Source of the DNA: Falsirhodobacter deserti
GTDB lineage: Bacteria > Pseudomonadota > Alphaproteobacteria > Rhodobacterales > Rhodobacteraceae
Length of the DNA stretch: 64,000 nt
Reading direction: 5' to 3'
NCBI RefSeq assembly: GCF_004015795.1
Contig: NZ_ML137220.1
Location: 62,001 to 126,000, forward strand
Shown here: positions 16,697 through 26,131 of the stretch, piece after piece
Position numbering within the stretch: the first letter of the stretch is position 1
Layout: each line of letters begins with the position of its first letter
Program-made: the position numbers and the translations under genes
The notes under the pieces: generated by a model
The model's database searches: none
Seen by the model: the letters and a program-made list of their open reading frames with translations, nothing else
What the model was told of the DNA's origin: nothing

Positions 16697-17404
16697 TCAG
16701 GTCCGCTCGGGGCGGCCCGGGTCTTCGAACAAATCGGGGCGGGCGCCCCGGATGATCGGCAGGTCGTTCAAAATCTCGCGCAGGTGAAGGCGCATCGCGC
16801 TTTCCGCGCCGTCGGCATCGCAGCGGCGGATCGCCTCAACCACCGCGCTGTGATGTTCGATCAGCTTTCCAAGCGCGAACTTCTCGGTCGAGATCTGGCG
16901 GACACGGTCCATCTGCGTCTTCAGCCCGTCGATGACGCGCCAGACATAAGGCAGGCCCGCGCCTTCGGCCAAAGTTCGGTGGAACAGATCGTCCAGAGGG
17001 CGAAAATCCTGCGGTTCCGTCCGGACAAGGGCCCGCTGCGCTTCAAGCTGCGCATCCAGTTCCCGCAGCAGGGCGGGATCGGGATCGCCGGCCAGCGCAC
17101 GCACGACATCGGCTTCCACCGCCTCGCGGATGAAGCGGGCATCCATGACATCGGCCGTGGAAATCTTGCGCACGAAGGTACCGCGTTGGGGGCGCACTTC
17201 GACCAGCCCTTCTTCGGCCAGCTTGATGAAGGCTTCGCGCACGGGTTGCCGGCTGGTGCCGTATTGCAGGGCAATCTCGGCCTCTGAAATCCGCTCTCCG
17301 GGTTCCAGCAGGTTGCGCACGATCCGCTCCCGCAGGATGCGGGTCAGCTGCGGGCCGACCGCAAGGCCGGGGTCGACCTGTCCTGAATGACTCGCATCGC
17401 GCAT
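16697..17404 (-). CDS. GntR-family regulator with FCD domain (UxuR/KdgR-type)
   Basis: 235-aa FadR-subfamily regulator: N-terminal winged helix (E-R-I-S-E-A-E-I-A-L-Q-Y-G-T-S-R-Q-P-V-R-E-A), then an FCD effector domain with metal-ligand positions D-D-L-F-H-R-T-L and E-H-H-S-A-V-V-E-A. ATG at 17404 is chosen because GGGAGG precedes it. It starts the minus-strand TRAP/sugar operon and faces uxuA across about 97 bases, so it very probably represses both directions in response to a hexuronate pathway intermediate. Confidence 0.9.
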   Translation of the reverse strand: MRDASHSGQVDPGLAVGPQLTRILRERIVRNLLEPGERISEAEIALQYGTSRQPVREAFIKLAEEGLVEVRPQRGTFVRKISTADVMDARFIREAVEADVVRALAGDPDPALLRELDAQLEAQRALVRTEPQDFRPLDDLFHRTLAEGAGLPYVWRVIDGLKTQMDRVRQISTEKFALGKLIEHHSAVVEAIRRCDADGAESAMRLHLREILNDLPIIRGARPDLFEDPGRPERT

Positions 17405-17500
17405 CTCGTTCCTCCCGAAGCGGAAGATGCGCCATACTTCCATACTAGTCAACACCGACTCTCGCTGCTAATCTTCACCGGACGCAGAGGGAGGATGATG
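17405..17500. promoter_or_regulatory. Divergent promoter region between the GntR regulator and uxuA
   Basis: 96-base gap carrying the start regions of both hexuronate operons. A short inverted repeat AGTC-N6-GACT (17447-17460), overlapping the palindrome ACTAGT, is the only operator-like element I see and is a weak candidate for the GntR site. AGAGGGAGG just before uxuA is a strong ribosome-binding site. Confidence 0.45.
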
Positions 17501-18724
17501 ATGCGGCAGACTTGGAGATGGTTCGGCCCGAAGGACCTTGTCTCGATCGACGACATGCGGCAGGCGGGGGTGGAGGGCGTCGTATCTGCGCTGCACCACG
17601 TTGCAACCGGCGCCGTCTGGACGCCCGAGGAAATCGCGCTGCGGCAAAGCCAGATCGGCACGATGACCGATGGCGTGCCGTCGGGGCTGGCATGGGACGT
17701 GGTCGAAAGCCTACCCGTGTCCGAAGACATCAAGAAGCAGCAGGGCAACTGGCGCGAACATATCGCCAATTGGAAGACCAGCATGCGGCACCTGCGCGAG
17801 GCGGGGCTGGAGGTCATCTGCTATAACTTTATGCCGGTGCTGGACTGGACACGCACTGATCTGTCCTGGCGCCGCCCGACCGGCGCGACCTGCATGCGCT
17901 TCGACTTTGCCGACTTTGCAGCCTTCGACATTCATATCCTGAAGCGACCCGGCGCAGCCGAGGATTTTCCCGAGGCGATCGTCGAGGAAGCCGCACGCCG
18001 CTTTGCCGACATGTCCGACGCGCGCCGCACCGAACTTGCAGGCAATGTCGTGTTCGGCCTGCCGGGCGCTGCCGAGGCTTTCACGCTGGAAGATGTGCGC
18101 CGCCATCTGGCCGAATACGATTCCATTCGCGAAGACAAGCTGCGCGGCCATCTGGTGGACTTTCTGTCCGAAGTAACCCCCCTGGCGGAAGAGCTGGGCA
18201 TGCGCCTGTGCTGCCATCCCGACGATCCGCCGTTCCCGCTTCTGGGCCTGCCGCGCATCATGTCGACCGAGGAAGATTACGCCAAGGTCATGCAGGCGGT
18301 CGATCTGCGGGCAAACGGCATCACGCTATGCACCGGCAGCCTTGGAGCGCGGGCCGATAACGATGCGCCCGGCATGATGCGCCGCATGGGCGACCGCGTA
18401 CATTTCCTGCACCTGCGCAACGTGTCACTGGATGATCCGTCGCAGCCGCGCGGGTCCTTCTTCGAGGATGAGCATCTGGCCGGCCAGACCGACATGGTGG
18501 AGATGATCGCCGCCGTTCTGGATGAGGAACGTCGGCGTAAGGCGGAAGGCCGCGCGGACTGGCAGATCCCGATGCGCCCGGATCACGGGCAGGATATCCT
18601 TGATGACCTGAACCGCAAGGCCCAGCCCGGCTATCCCGCGATCGGGCGGCTGAAAGGTCTGGCAGAGCTGCGTGGCATCATGACTGCCCTTGACCATCCG
18701 AGGGTCACAGGGGTGCAGGCATGA
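17501..18724 (+). CDS. uxuA: Mannonate dehydratase
   Basis: 407-aa enzyme dehydrating D-mannonate to 2-keto-3-deoxygluconate in hexuronate catabolism. The start M-R-Q-T-W-R-W-F-G-P-K-D aligns with the M-E-Q-T-W-R-W-Y-G-P start of E. coli UxuA, so I take the third of three tandem ATGs (17501), which is also best spaced from the ribosome-binding site. Family marks: G-V-V-S-A-L-H-H-V, C-C-H-P-D-D-P-P metal site, R-N-V, and M-R-P-D-H-G near the C-terminus. Its stop overlaps the uxuB start (ATGA at 18721). Confidence 0.96.
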   Translation: MRQTWRWFGPKDLVSIDDMRQAGVEGVVSALHHVATGAVWTPEEIALRQSQIGTMTDGVPSGLAWDVVESLPVSEDIKKQQGNWREHIANWKTSMRHLREAGLEVICYNFMPVLDWTRTDLSWRRPTGATCMRFDFADFAAFDIHILKRPGAAEDFPEAIVEEAARRFADMSDARRTELAGNVVFGLPGAAEAFTLEDVRRHLAEYDSIREDKLRGHLVDFLSEVTPLAEELGMRLCCHPDDPPFPLLGLPRIMSTEEDYAKVMQAVDLRANGITLCTGSLGARADNDAPGMMRRMGDRVHFLHLRNVSLDDPSQPRGSFFEDEHLAGQTDMVEMIAAVLDEERRRKAEGRADWQIPMRPDHGQDILDDLNRKAQPGYPAIGRLKGLAELRGIMTALDHPRVTGVQA

Positions 18725-20193
18725 CCCGCCTTTCCGCGCAAGTCGTGCTGCCGAAAGCCATGCGGCCTGCCTACGATCCCGAAGCGCATGGCATCGGGAT
18801 CGTGCATCTGGGGCTGGGGGCGTTTCACAAGGCGCATCAGGCCGCCTATACCGATGCCGCACTGGCAGCGACGGGCGGCGACTGGCGTATCGCAGGCGTT
18901 TCCTTGCGCAGCCGCGATGCGGTTGATGCGCTGTGCCCGCAGGATTGCCGCTTTACCCTGGTCGAGCGGGGGGAGGGCGGAACCAACGCCCGCGTCATCG
19001 CCTCCATCGCGCGGGCGCTAAGCTGCGCTGACGGAACGGGCGCGATTCTTGATGCGATGGTTTCACCTGACTGCCGGATCGTGACGCTGACGGTGACGGA
19101 AAAAGCCTACGGGCTTGATCGCGCAGGCGGGGGGTGTGATCCCGCCCATCCTGCCGTGGCGGCCGATCTGGCCGATCCGGAGCATCCGCGCGGTGTTCTG
19201 GGCCTTCTGGTGCGGGCACTGGCGCGGCGGTTTGCGGCGGGCGTTGCGCCTTTCACTGTGCTGTGCTGCGACAACCTTCCCAGCAACGGACACCTGCTGC
19301 GGGATGCGGTCGTGGATTTCGCAGCGCGCGTCGACCCGCAACTGGCACGCCGCATTGCCGCGGATGTCGCATTCCCGTCCAGCATGGTGGATCGGATCAC
19401 CCCCGCCGCAACGCCCGCCACACTGGCCGAGGCCGCAAGGTTGACAGGATGCGAAGATCGCGCCGCGGTGGAAACGGAAGCCTTCCATCAATGGGTGATC
19501 GAGGACAACTTCCCCCTTGGTCGCCCTTCATGGGACGTGGCGGGCGCCCTGTTCGTGCACGATGTCACGCCGTACGAGGAGTTGAAGCTGCGCATGCTGA
19601 ACGGGACGCACTCGATGCTGGCCTATTCAGGGTTCCATGCAGGCCTTCGCTTCGTTCGGGATGTGATGGCAGATCCTGATCTGACCATTCTGGTACGCCG
19701 GCACCTGAAAGCGGCAGCAGCCACCCTTGGTCCGCTGGATATCGATGTGGATGCCTATGCCGATGATCTGGTGAAGCGTTTCGCCAATCCTGCCATCGCG
19801 CATGAAACGTTCCAAATCGCAATGGACGGCACCGAAAAACTGCCGCAGCGGATCTTCAAGCCGGCGCAGATGGCACTGTCGGAAGGCCGCAACCTGCGGC
19901 CTTTCGCCTTTGCCACTGCCGCATGGATGCGTCATGCAACCGGTGCGAGCCATGACACGCCGGCTTATGACCTTCGTGACCCGCGTGCAGAGGAGATCGG
20001 GCAGGCACTGGCAGGATGCACCACAGCGCCCGAGATCTTTGCCGCCTTGTCCGGCCTGCCGGGCCTGATGCCGCCGCCACTGGCATCTGACGCACACTGG
20101 GCGGAAACGGTGACGGAGATTTTGGCACGGATGCTGGCGCAGCCCATGGCGGATGTTCTGCGTGAAGAGGCGCAAACGCACCCTCATTCCTAG
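18721..20193 (+). CDS. uxuB: Fructuronate reductase (mannitol dehydrogenase family)
   Basis: 490-aa polyol dehydrogenase of the long-chain mannitol dehydrogenase family, reducing D-fructuronate to D-mannonate, the UxuA substrate. Motifs: H-L-G-L-G-A-F-H-K-A-H-Q near residue 30 for NAD binding, C-D-N-L-P-S-N-G, and the catalytic region K-L-R-M-L-N-G-T-H-S near 290. Length is normal. Overlap with uxuA and co-location with KDG kinase give a full route from fructuronate to KDPG. A hairpin terminator follows. Confidence 0.93.
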   Translation: MTRLSAQVVLPKAMRPAYDPEAHGIGIVHLGLGAFHKAHQAAYTDAALAATGGDWRIAGVSLRSRDAVDALCPQDCRFTLVERGEGGTNARVIASIARALSCADGTGAILDAMVSPDCRIVTLTVTEKAYGLDRAGGGCDPAHPAVAADLADPEHPRGVLGLLVRALARRFAAGVAPFTVLCCDNLPSNGHLLRDAVVDFAARVDPQLARRIAADVAFPSSMVDRITPAATPATLAEAARLTGCEDRAAVETEAFHQWVIEDNFPLGRPSWDVAGALFVHDVTPYEELKLRMLNGTHSMLAYSGFHAGLRFVRDVMADPDLTILVRRHLKAAAATLGPLDIDVDAYADDLVKRFANPAIAHETFQIAMDGTEKLPQRIFKPAQMALSEGRNLRPFAFATAAWMRHATGASHDTPAYDLRDPRAEEIGQALAGCTTAPEIFAALSGLPGLMPPPLASDAHWAETVTEILARMLAQPMADVLREEAQTHPHS

Positions 20194-20236
20194 GATCTGC
20201 CGCTGCGGTGGCGGAAACTGGCCATAGAAAGATATG

Positions 20237-20263
20237 AAGGCGGGCGGAACATTGCCCGCCTTT
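20237..20263 (+). terminator. Intrinsic terminator after uxuB
   Basis: GGCGGGC (20239-20245) / GCCCGCC (20254-20260) with an eight-base loop, flanked by AA and TTT, about 45 bases after the uxuB stop. Its loop contains the GGAAC of the overlapping stress-promoter candidate. Confidence 0.7.
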
Positions 20264-20270
20264 GATCGTT
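20246..20270 (+). promoter_or_regulatory. EcfG-type general-stress promoter candidate for the PRC-barrel gene
   Basis: GGAAC (20246-20250), 16 bases, then CGTT (20267-20270): an exact match to the alphaproteobacterial EcfG consensus GGAAC-N16/17-CGTT. It is about 180 bases upstream of the PRC-barrel gene start and overlaps the uxuB terminator. PRC-barrel proteins are frequent members of this regulon. Confidence 0.5.
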
Positions 20271-20455
20271 TGTTACCCGTGATGCAAAAGGAAGCAGACA
20301 GAACGCACCGAACTTCCGGTGCCTGGCTGTGGCCACATCGCCGCGCGGCATCCGCGCGGACCAAAGGGCCGGAGGGAGCCGGTCCGACGACATCGAGATG
20401 TCGTGCACGCGGGAAGGCTTATGCCGCCGCACAAATGATATTACGGAGGATCACG

Positions 20456-21103
20456 ATGAAACTCAAAGCCATTTCCCTCGCCGCATCCGCACTCGCACTG
20501 TCCGCCTTCACTGCTGGTGCGCAAACTGCCGCCACACCGGAAGTTCAGGACCAGAGTGCAACCGGAGTGGAAACGCAAGGCAGCACGGGCGTCCACACCG
20601 AAGGCACGACCGGCATGGGCGCCACCGGTACGACCGGTATGGGCACCACCACCACCGGTACGACGGGCATGGGCACCTCCGGAATGCAGACGCAGGATGG
20701 AACGGGCTTGCAGCATCAGGGAATGATGGGCAACAGCGGTTTCGTGAACCAGACGAACTATGAAAACCTCGTCACGGCCGACGAGATCATCGGCGCCAAC
20801 ATCTATTCGATGAACAGCGAATATGATGAAAACGCGTGGAACGAAGCCCGCACGTATGAAGAGCGCGGGGAGAACTGGGAGAACATCGGTTCCGTCAATG
20901 ACATCGTGCTGTCCAGCGATGGACGCATGGTCGGGCTCGGGATCGAAACAGGCGGCTGGCTGGATATCGGCGACGATGTCGTGCTTGTCAGCCTGAACGA
21001 CGTGCGCCTTGTGAACGATAATGGCAGTGTCGCCGTCGTGACCCGGATGAGCCAGGAAGAACTGGAGTCCAAGCCGGAGCTGGAGCAAGGCTGGTTCCAA
21101 TAA
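20456..21103 (+). CDS. Secreted PRC-barrel domain protein with GTTGMG low-complexity linker
   Basis: 215 aa. A signal peptide (about residues 1-22, ending T-A-G-A) is followed by a low-complexity region, residues 30-80, built of repeats like T-G-M-G-T-T and T-G-T-T-G-M-G, then a PRC-barrel domain (about 103-200; D-E-I-I-G-A-N-I-Y-S, E-N-I-G-S-V-N-D-I-V-L, L-D-I-G-D-D-V-V-L-V). PRC-barrel proteins of this exported kind are often stress related; function unknown. GGAGGA precedes the ATG at 20456, and a strong terminator follows. Confidence 0.85.
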   Translation: MKLKAISLAASALALSAFTAGAQTAATPEVQDQSATGVETQGSTGVHTEGTTGMGATGTTGMGTTTTGTTGMGTSGMQTQDGTGLQHQGMMGNSGFVNQTNYENLVTADEIIGANIYSMNSEYDENAWNEARTYEERGENWENIGSVNDIVLSSDGRMVGLGIETGGWLDIGDDVVLVSLNDVRLVNDNGSVAVVTRMSQEELESKPELEQGWFQ

Positions 21104-21119
21104 GCACCTTCACTTACGG

Positions 21120-21147
21120 AAAAGGCCCCCGTTTCGGGGGCCTTTTT
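21120..21147 (+). terminator. Intrinsic terminator after the PRC-barrel gene
   Basis: GGCCCCCG (21124-21131) / CGGGGGCC (21135-21142) with a TTT loop, preceded by AAAA and followed by TTTTT. It lies between convergent genes and may also end the histidine kinase transcript, whose stop is at 21173. Confidence 0.9.
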
Positions 21148-21172
21148 GCATCCGGATTTTGGGGGTGTAAGG

Positions 21173-23803
21173 CTATCTGTCCAGCACGGACCGGATCCTG
21201 CTTGCAAGTTCGTCCATGGTGAATGGTTTTGGCAGCAGATCAGTCTGCCCGCTGATCTTCTCGGCCTCTGCGAAGGTGTTGCGTGTGTATCCGGATGTGA
21301 ACAGCACGCGAAGGCCGGGGCGCAGCGCTGATGCGCGTTCTGCCAGCTGGCGGCCCGTCATCTCGGGCATCACCACATCCGTGAACAACAGGGCGATATC
21401 GTCCCGTTGTTCTATAATGTTCAGCGCCTCGGCGCCGCTGCCGACGCCGGTCACGGTGTATCCCAGTTCCCTTAGTGCTTCGACCGAGAAATGGCGTACC
21501 TGTTCCTCGTCCTCGACCACAAGGATCAGTTCATCAGCACGCCCATAATACGGCCGGTCATCCGGCATCTGAGAGCTGGCGGATTGCAGTTCCCCCTGAT
21601 TGCGGGGAAGAAACAGCGTGATTGTGGTGCCGCGGCCAACCTCGGAGTCGATCTGGACCTTGCCGCCCGACTGGTGGATGAATCCGAACACCTGGCTAAG
21701 GCCAAGGCCGGTGCCCTTGCCCACGCTTTTCGTGGTGAAGAAAGGTTCGAACGCCCGCGACAGCGTCTCGGAGGACATTCCGCTTCCGGTATCGGTCACG
21801 GTGATCCGGATATACGGTCCTGCGTCCAGGCCCGTTTCCACCGACAGGACGGCGTCAATATCTACGTTCCGCGTCGCGATAAGAACCTGCCCACCCGTCG
21901 GCATTGCATCCCGCGCGTTTACGGCAAGGTTGACGATGGCGTTTTCAAGTTGGCCAGGGTCGACCTGGGCGTTCCACAGCCCGTCTGCCAGTTCGGTCCG
22001 CAGTTCGACTGTCTCACCCAGCGAGCGAACCAGAAGGTCCGTCAGGTTGGAGATCAGGGCGTTGACGTTGATCACCTCGGGTGTCAGGGGTTGCTGGCGG
22101 GCGAAGGCCAGAAGGCGCTGCGTCAGCGACGCGGCGCGTTGTGCGCCCTCCATCGCACCTTCGAGGAAATCCTGAACGTCGATGTTGCCGCTGCGCAGCT
22201 TGCGTTGAGTCAGGTTCAACCCGCTGATGATGATGGCCAGCATATTGTTGAAGTCATGCGCGATGCCACCGGTCAGCTGGCCCACCGCTTCCATCTTCTG
22301 CAGATGGCGCACCTGGTCTTCGGCGGCTTTGCGACGGGCCTGTTGTTCCTGAAGCTTGGACGCGCCCTTCAGCAGCGCAGCATCCTGCAGGTCCACCCAT
22401 TGCGCAAGGCGCAGCTGTGCCTCTGCCCGTTCCACCGCAAGCCAGGTCTGGGTCGCGATCTCCTTCGCCAGCGCAATCTCTGCATCGGTCCAATGGCGCA
22501 CCTCGGCGTGATGCATATAGAAGCCCGCCGACCAGCGCTCACCTGTCATCAGGGGTACGCATACCGCGGCCAGCACCCCGTTTGCTGAATAGGGGACAAG
22601 GCGGCCATCCGCATCATGGCGGCTGTCAGAAAATGCGAGGATGCGTCCTTCCTGCCGTTCATGGGCGGCATAGGTGCCGAATTGATCGACCGGATGCTCT
22701 CCTTCCAGCGCGGAAAGGCTGCCGGTGATCCATGCGTCACTGTGGCGAAGATGGGTCGCGCTGCAAAGGCGATAGAAGCCCGTGCGGTGGACGCCAAGGC
22801 GTTCGCCCAGTGCCTGCGAGGCATGGCGGATGATTGCGTCCGGGTCCGACAAGGTCCGCTGGTGGGCCAGCAGGTCAACGACGAACTCCCGCTCCTCCTT
22901 GGCTGCACGCAGTTCCAGTTCCATCAGCTTGCGGTTCGTGATGTCGAGGCTGGCCCCGGGAAGGCGGATCGCGCGGCCATCGGCATCCTTCACGAACCGG
23001 CCCTGAGCTGAAACCCAGCGAGTCCCGCCGTCAGGTCGTGCAAGGCGGTATTCCGACACGAAAACGCCGGACCCAACGCGCGCGGCCTCGATCTCGGCTC
23101 TGACGCGCTGAAGATCCGCCGGGTGGATGCCGGAGAAGAATTCGTCGACCGAGGCGCCAGAGGCTGCCTTTTCCGGATCCACGCCGTAGAGTGTTGCGAA
23201 CCGTATGTCTGCCGTGACCAGATTCGTCAGCAGGTCCCAGTCCCACGTTCCGATGCTGTTACCGGCCGAAAGCGCCAAGTGGAGGCGTTCATCGGAAAGC
23301 GTCCGGTTACGGTGGGCCAGCACCCGGTCCGTTGTTTCGTTGATGACGCCGAAGACACCGGCGATCTGTCCTGCATCATCCAGCGCGGGGGAATAGCTGA
23401 AGGTCCAATAGCTTTCCTCGGGTTGGCCATTGCGGGCGATATCCAGAGGCATGTCGACCATCTTGCGGCTTCTGCCTTGCAGGGTGTCTTCGACCAGCGG
23501 GCTGATGTCATCCCAGATGATGTCCCAAAGATGCCGGAACGGCTTGCCCAGGGCATCAGGCGCCCGATATCCTAGAAGCGGTTCATAGGCGTCGTTATAG
23601 AACGAGACGAGATTGGGCCCCCATGCAAGAAACATCGGCGAAGGGCAGGCCAGCATGATCCCGAGCGTGGTGCGGAGCGACAGGGGCCACGTCTCGATCG
23701 GTCCCACATCCGTATTCCGCCAGTCATGAGCGGCAATCTTCGCGCCGACTGCACTTTGCGTCGAATTCAGGAAGGCGAGATCTGCAGGCTGCTGGGAAAT
23801 CAT
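21173..23803 (-). CDS. Hybrid sensor histidine kinase with PAS, GAF and receiver domains
   Basis: 876-aa cytoplasmic protein with no clear membrane segment. Order: PAS (about 30-165, ending V-F-G-V-I-N-E-T-T), second PAS with PAC (about 170-295, ending [10 protein letters not shown]), GAF-like domain (about 315-460), HisKA with the phospho-acceptor H516 in [10 protein letters not shown], HATPase ([25 protein letters not shown]), and a receiver with D809 in F-T-D-V-V-M-P-E-M. The architecture is like soluble blue-light or redox sensing kinases, but I see no LOV cysteine motif. No partner regulator is adjacent. Confidence 0.92.
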   Translation of the reverse strand: MISQQPADLAFLNSTQSAVGAKIAAHDWRNTDVGPIETWPLSLRTTLGIMLACPSPMFLAWGPNLVSFYNDAYEPLLGYRAPDALGKPFRHLWDIIWDDISPLVEDTLQGRSRKMVDMPLDIARNGQPEESYWTFSYSPALDDAGQIAGVFGVINETTDRVLAHRNRTLSDERLHLALSAGNSIGTWDWDLLTNLVTADIRFATLYGVDPEKAASGASVDEFFSGIHPADLQRVRAEIEAARVGSGVFVSEYRLARPDGGTRWVSAQGRFVKDADGRAIRLPGASLDITNRKLMELELRAAKEEREFVVDLLAHQRTLSDPDAIIRHASQALGERLGVHRTGFYRLCSATHLRHSDAWITGSLSALEGEHPVDQFGTYAAHERQEGRILAFSDSRHDADGRLVPYSANGVLAAVCVPLMTGERWSAGFYMHHAEVRHWTDAEIALAKEIATQTWLAVERAEAQLRLAQWVDLQDAALLKGASKLQEQQARRKAAEDQVRHLQKMEAVGQLTGGIAHDFNNMLAIIISGLNLTQRKLRSGNIDVQDFLEGAMEGAQRAASLTQRLLAFARQQPLTPEVINVNALISNLTDLLVRSLGETVELRTELADGLWNAQVDPGQLENAIVNLAVNARDAMPTGGQVLIATRNVDIDAVLSVETGLDAGPYIRITVTDTGSGMSSETLSRAFEPFFTTKSVGKGTGLGLSQVFGFIHQSGGKVQIDSEVGRGTTITLFLPRNQGELQSASSQMPDDRPYYGRADELILVVEDEEQVRHFSVEALRELGYTVTGVGSGAEALNIIEQRDDIALLFTDVVMPEMTGRQLAERASALRPGLRVLFTSGYTRNTFAEAEKISGQTDLLPKPFTMDELASRIRSVLDR

Positions 23804-23939
23804 GTTCGTTTCTTACGTGGCGCCAAGAGGGGTGCATGGGCAGAAGTGAAGCACAATAGCGCGGGATCAAGCATGTGCGATACGTGTCGGTCAATGAAAT
23901 GGTTGCAAGGCCAGCCTTCCCGCCATGTGCGGCTTCTTT

Positions 23940-24854
23940 TCAAGCCTGTCCCGGGGCCCGACCTTCCACTTGCGCGGGCGCTTTCCTCGCAGGTCGCAGT
24001 TCACTTACCAGCACGCCGATGACGATAACGGCGCCGCCAAGCAGGGCCATCGGGCCAAGCCGTTCGCCTGCAATGCGGCCGATGATGCCGGCCCAGACCG
24101 GCTCCCCCGCATAGATGATCGTCGCGCGTGTGGGAGAAACGGTACGTTGCGCCCAGTTCATGACCAGCTGGATCAGCGTGCTGGCTGCGCCCAGCCCAAT
24201 CACCGCGACAATCCATACCCATGAAAGCGCAGGAAGGGGTGCGCCCACAACCGGCATCGACGCGAATGCAAACAGTGCAACGGCCAGAAGCTGGACAACC
24301 GTTACGCGATTTGTATTCACCTGCGGCGCAAAATACCCGATCAGCATGATCTCGGCTGCGATGGACACCGTGGCGGCCAGCGTTGCGATCTCCCCTCTCG
24401 ACATGGTCAGCCCTTCCGCGCCCCCGCCAGAGATGAGCAGGAGGCCGATAAACGCAAGGCTGATCCCGATCCAGCTGAACAGCCCCGGAGGCTTGCGGAA
24501 CACTGCCCATTGGAACAAGGGAACAAGCGGCACATAAAGCGCGCTGAGAAAGGCCGACTTGCTGCTTTCGATGGTTTGAAGCCCATAGGCCTGCAAGCCA
24601 TATCCACCAAAGATCGATGCACCGATGGCAAGGCCCGCGAACATCTCGAACCGGGTAAGGCCGGCCAGCTGACGCCAGCAGAAGGCCGCCGCCAGCACAC
24701 CCGCGATCAGGAAGCGGAGGCCGACAAGAAACAGGGCCCCCGTCAGCTCCACCGCGATGTGCACCACGAGGAAACTTGCACCCCAGATGATGGTGATCCC
24801 GATCAGCGAAAGCTCGGGCAGGGGGATGGAGGAGGGGCGGCGAATGCGGATCAT
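23940..24854 (-). CDS. EamA/DMT-family transporter
   Basis: 304-aa inner-membrane protein with about ten hydrophobic helices in two EamA repeats (about 15-150 and 165-295). Typical marks: I-I-W-G-A-S-F-L-V-V-H near the start, S-A-L-Y-V-P-L-V-P-L-F-Q-W in helix 4, and A-T-I-I-Y-A-G-E-P-V-W-A in the second repeat. Members usually export amino acids or metabolites; substrate unknown. Stands alone on the minus strand, divergent from the iron-binding protein gene at 25013. Confidence 0.9.
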   Translation of the reverse strand: MIRIRRPSSIPLPELSLIGITIIWGASFLVVHIAVELTGALFLVGLRFLIAGVLAAAFCWRQLAGLTRFEMFAGLAIGASIFGGYGLQAYGLQTIESSKSAFLSALYVPLVPLFQWAVFRKPPGLFSWIGISLAFIGLLLISGGGAEGLTMSRGEIATLAATVSIAAEIMLIGYFAPQVNTNRVTVVQLLAVALFAFASMPVVGAPLPALSWVWIVAVIGLGAASTLIQLVMNWAQRTVSPTRATIIYAGEPVWAGIIGRIAGERLGPMALLGGAVIVIGVLVSELRPARKAPAQVEGRAPGQA

Positions 24855-24936
24855 GATGCATCCCCACTAGGGGCAGGAAGATTGCCCTGCAAGGCTGATG
24901 ATCCGCGGCATGATGGTTTGGGCGGCGAAGTCTTTT

Positions 24937-24956
24937 CTTGACTAAATCGATAAACC
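24937..24956 (+). promoter_or_regulatory. Possible IscR/Iron-Rhodo-type half site and -35 upstream of iron transporter
   Basis: CTTGACTAAATCGATAAACC, 57 bases before the binding-protein start. The left half TTGACTAAAT resembles the Rrf2/IscR type-1 half site (GACTAAA), while the right half is degenerate. TTGACT can also serve as a -35. In Rhodobacterales an IscR-type repressor has been proposed for iron genes; the call is tentative. Confidence 0.3.
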
Positions 24957-25012
24957 TTCATAGGCCGCATCATCGGGCATCACCTGCGCCATCTTTTCAC
25001 GGACCTGCATCC

Positions 25013-26131
25013 ATGACCCTTCGGCTTGTTATTTCCGCCTTCGCCTTCCTTGCAGCGCCTTCTGCTGCACTGGCCGATCCCATCACCCTTACCGACATCG
25101 CCGGGCGCGAGGTGACTGTCGATGCCCCGGCAAAGCGCATCATCTTGGGTGAAGGCCGGCAGATTTATCTTCTGGGCGTGCTGGAGCGTGAGGCGCCTTT
25201 CGCCCATGTGGTGGGTTGGCGCGAAGATCTGCTGCAGGCAGATCCCGACAACTATGCCGCCTATGCCGAGAAGTTCCCCGAGCTGAAGGATCTGCCCACA
25301 TTTGGCGGCTTCAAGGACGGCACCTTCGATGTGGAACAGGCGGCCGCGCTGAATCCCGATCTTGTCCTGATGAACCTTGAAGCCAAGGCGGCAACCGAGG
25401 ATGCAGGCTATGATGACAAGCTGGCCGAACTGGGCATTCCTATCGTCTATGTCGATTTCCGCGAAGATCCGATGGCAAACAGCGTCGAATCGATGCGCAT
25501 CATGGGTCAGCTTACGGGGCAGGAAGATCGCGCCGGAGAATATGTCAGCTTCGTCAACGAGCAGATGGCCCGCGTGACGGACGTGCTGGCGCAGGCGGAT
25601 TTCACCCGTCCCAACGTTTTCGTGGATCGCGCAGGCGGCTATTCCGACGATTGCTGCATGAGCTTTGGCGACGGAAACTTCGGCCAGTATGTCGAAATTG
25701 CCGGCGGCAATAATATCGCCAAGGACATCATTCCCGGCACCTTCGGCACGCTGAACCCCGAACAGATCATCGCATCCAATCCCGATCATGTCATCGTCAC
25801 GGGCGGAAACTGGGACGCCTATGTGCCGGGCGGCGCGTGGGTCGGCCTTGGGCCGGGCGCGGACATGGATGCGGCACGCACCAAGCTGCAGGCCCTGACC
25901 GAGCGGACGGCCATGACGGGGATCAACGCCGTCAAGTCCGGCCAATTCCACGCCATCTGGCACCAGTTCTATGACAACCCCTATTACTTCGTCGCGGTGC
26001 AACAGCTTGCGAAGTGGCAGCACCCCGAACTGTTCGCCGATCTGGACCCCGAGGCGACGCTGAAGGAACTGCACGAGCGCTTCCTGCCCGTGCCCTATGA
26101 ACCGGGTTACTGGGTGTCGCTGAATGACTGA
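25013..26131 (+). CDS. Iron-siderophore ABC transporter periplasmic binding protein (FepB/FecB type)
   Basis: 372-aa secreted protein with a signal peptide ending near A-A-L-A-D-P and no lipobox. Class III periplasmic-binding fold: D-I-A-G-R-E-V-T-V-D-A-P-A-K-R-I-I-L-G at the N-terminus, a helical backbone, and L-N-P-E-Q-I-I-A-S-N-P-D-H-V-I-V-T-G-G in the second lobe. It is somewhat longer than usual because of the D-D-C-C-M-S-F-G-D insertion near residue 220. The ATG at 25013 fits the signal peptide. It overlaps the permease gene at 26124. Confidence 0.92.
   Translation: MTLRLVISAFAFLAAPSAALADPITLTDIAGREVTVDAPAKRIILGEGRQIYLLGVLEREAPFAHVVGWREDLLQADPDNYAAYAEKFPELKDLPTFGGFKDGTFDVEQAAALNPDLVLMNLEAKAATEDAGYDDKLAELGIPIVYVDFREDPMANSVESMRIMGQLTGQEDRAGEYVSFVNEQMARVTDVLAQADFTRPNVFVDRAGGYSDDCCMSFGDGNFGQYVEIAGGNNIAKDIIPGTFGTLNPEQIIASNPDHVIVTGGNWDAYVPGGAWVGLGPGADMDAARTKLQALTERTAMTGINAVKSGQFHAIWHQFYDNPYYFVAVQQLAKWQHPELFADLDPEATLKELHERFLPVPYEPGYWVSLND

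Noticed and set aside
17447-17460. AGTC-N6-GACT as a firm UxuR operator
   Set aside because: Four-base arms are too short to support a firm call and the sequence does not match the known GntR/FCD consensus; kept only as a weak note in the divergent promoter.
21491-22588. A 365-codon plus-strand frame opposite the histidine kinase
   Set aside because: Antisense to the kinase and receiver domains, whose active residues are all present.
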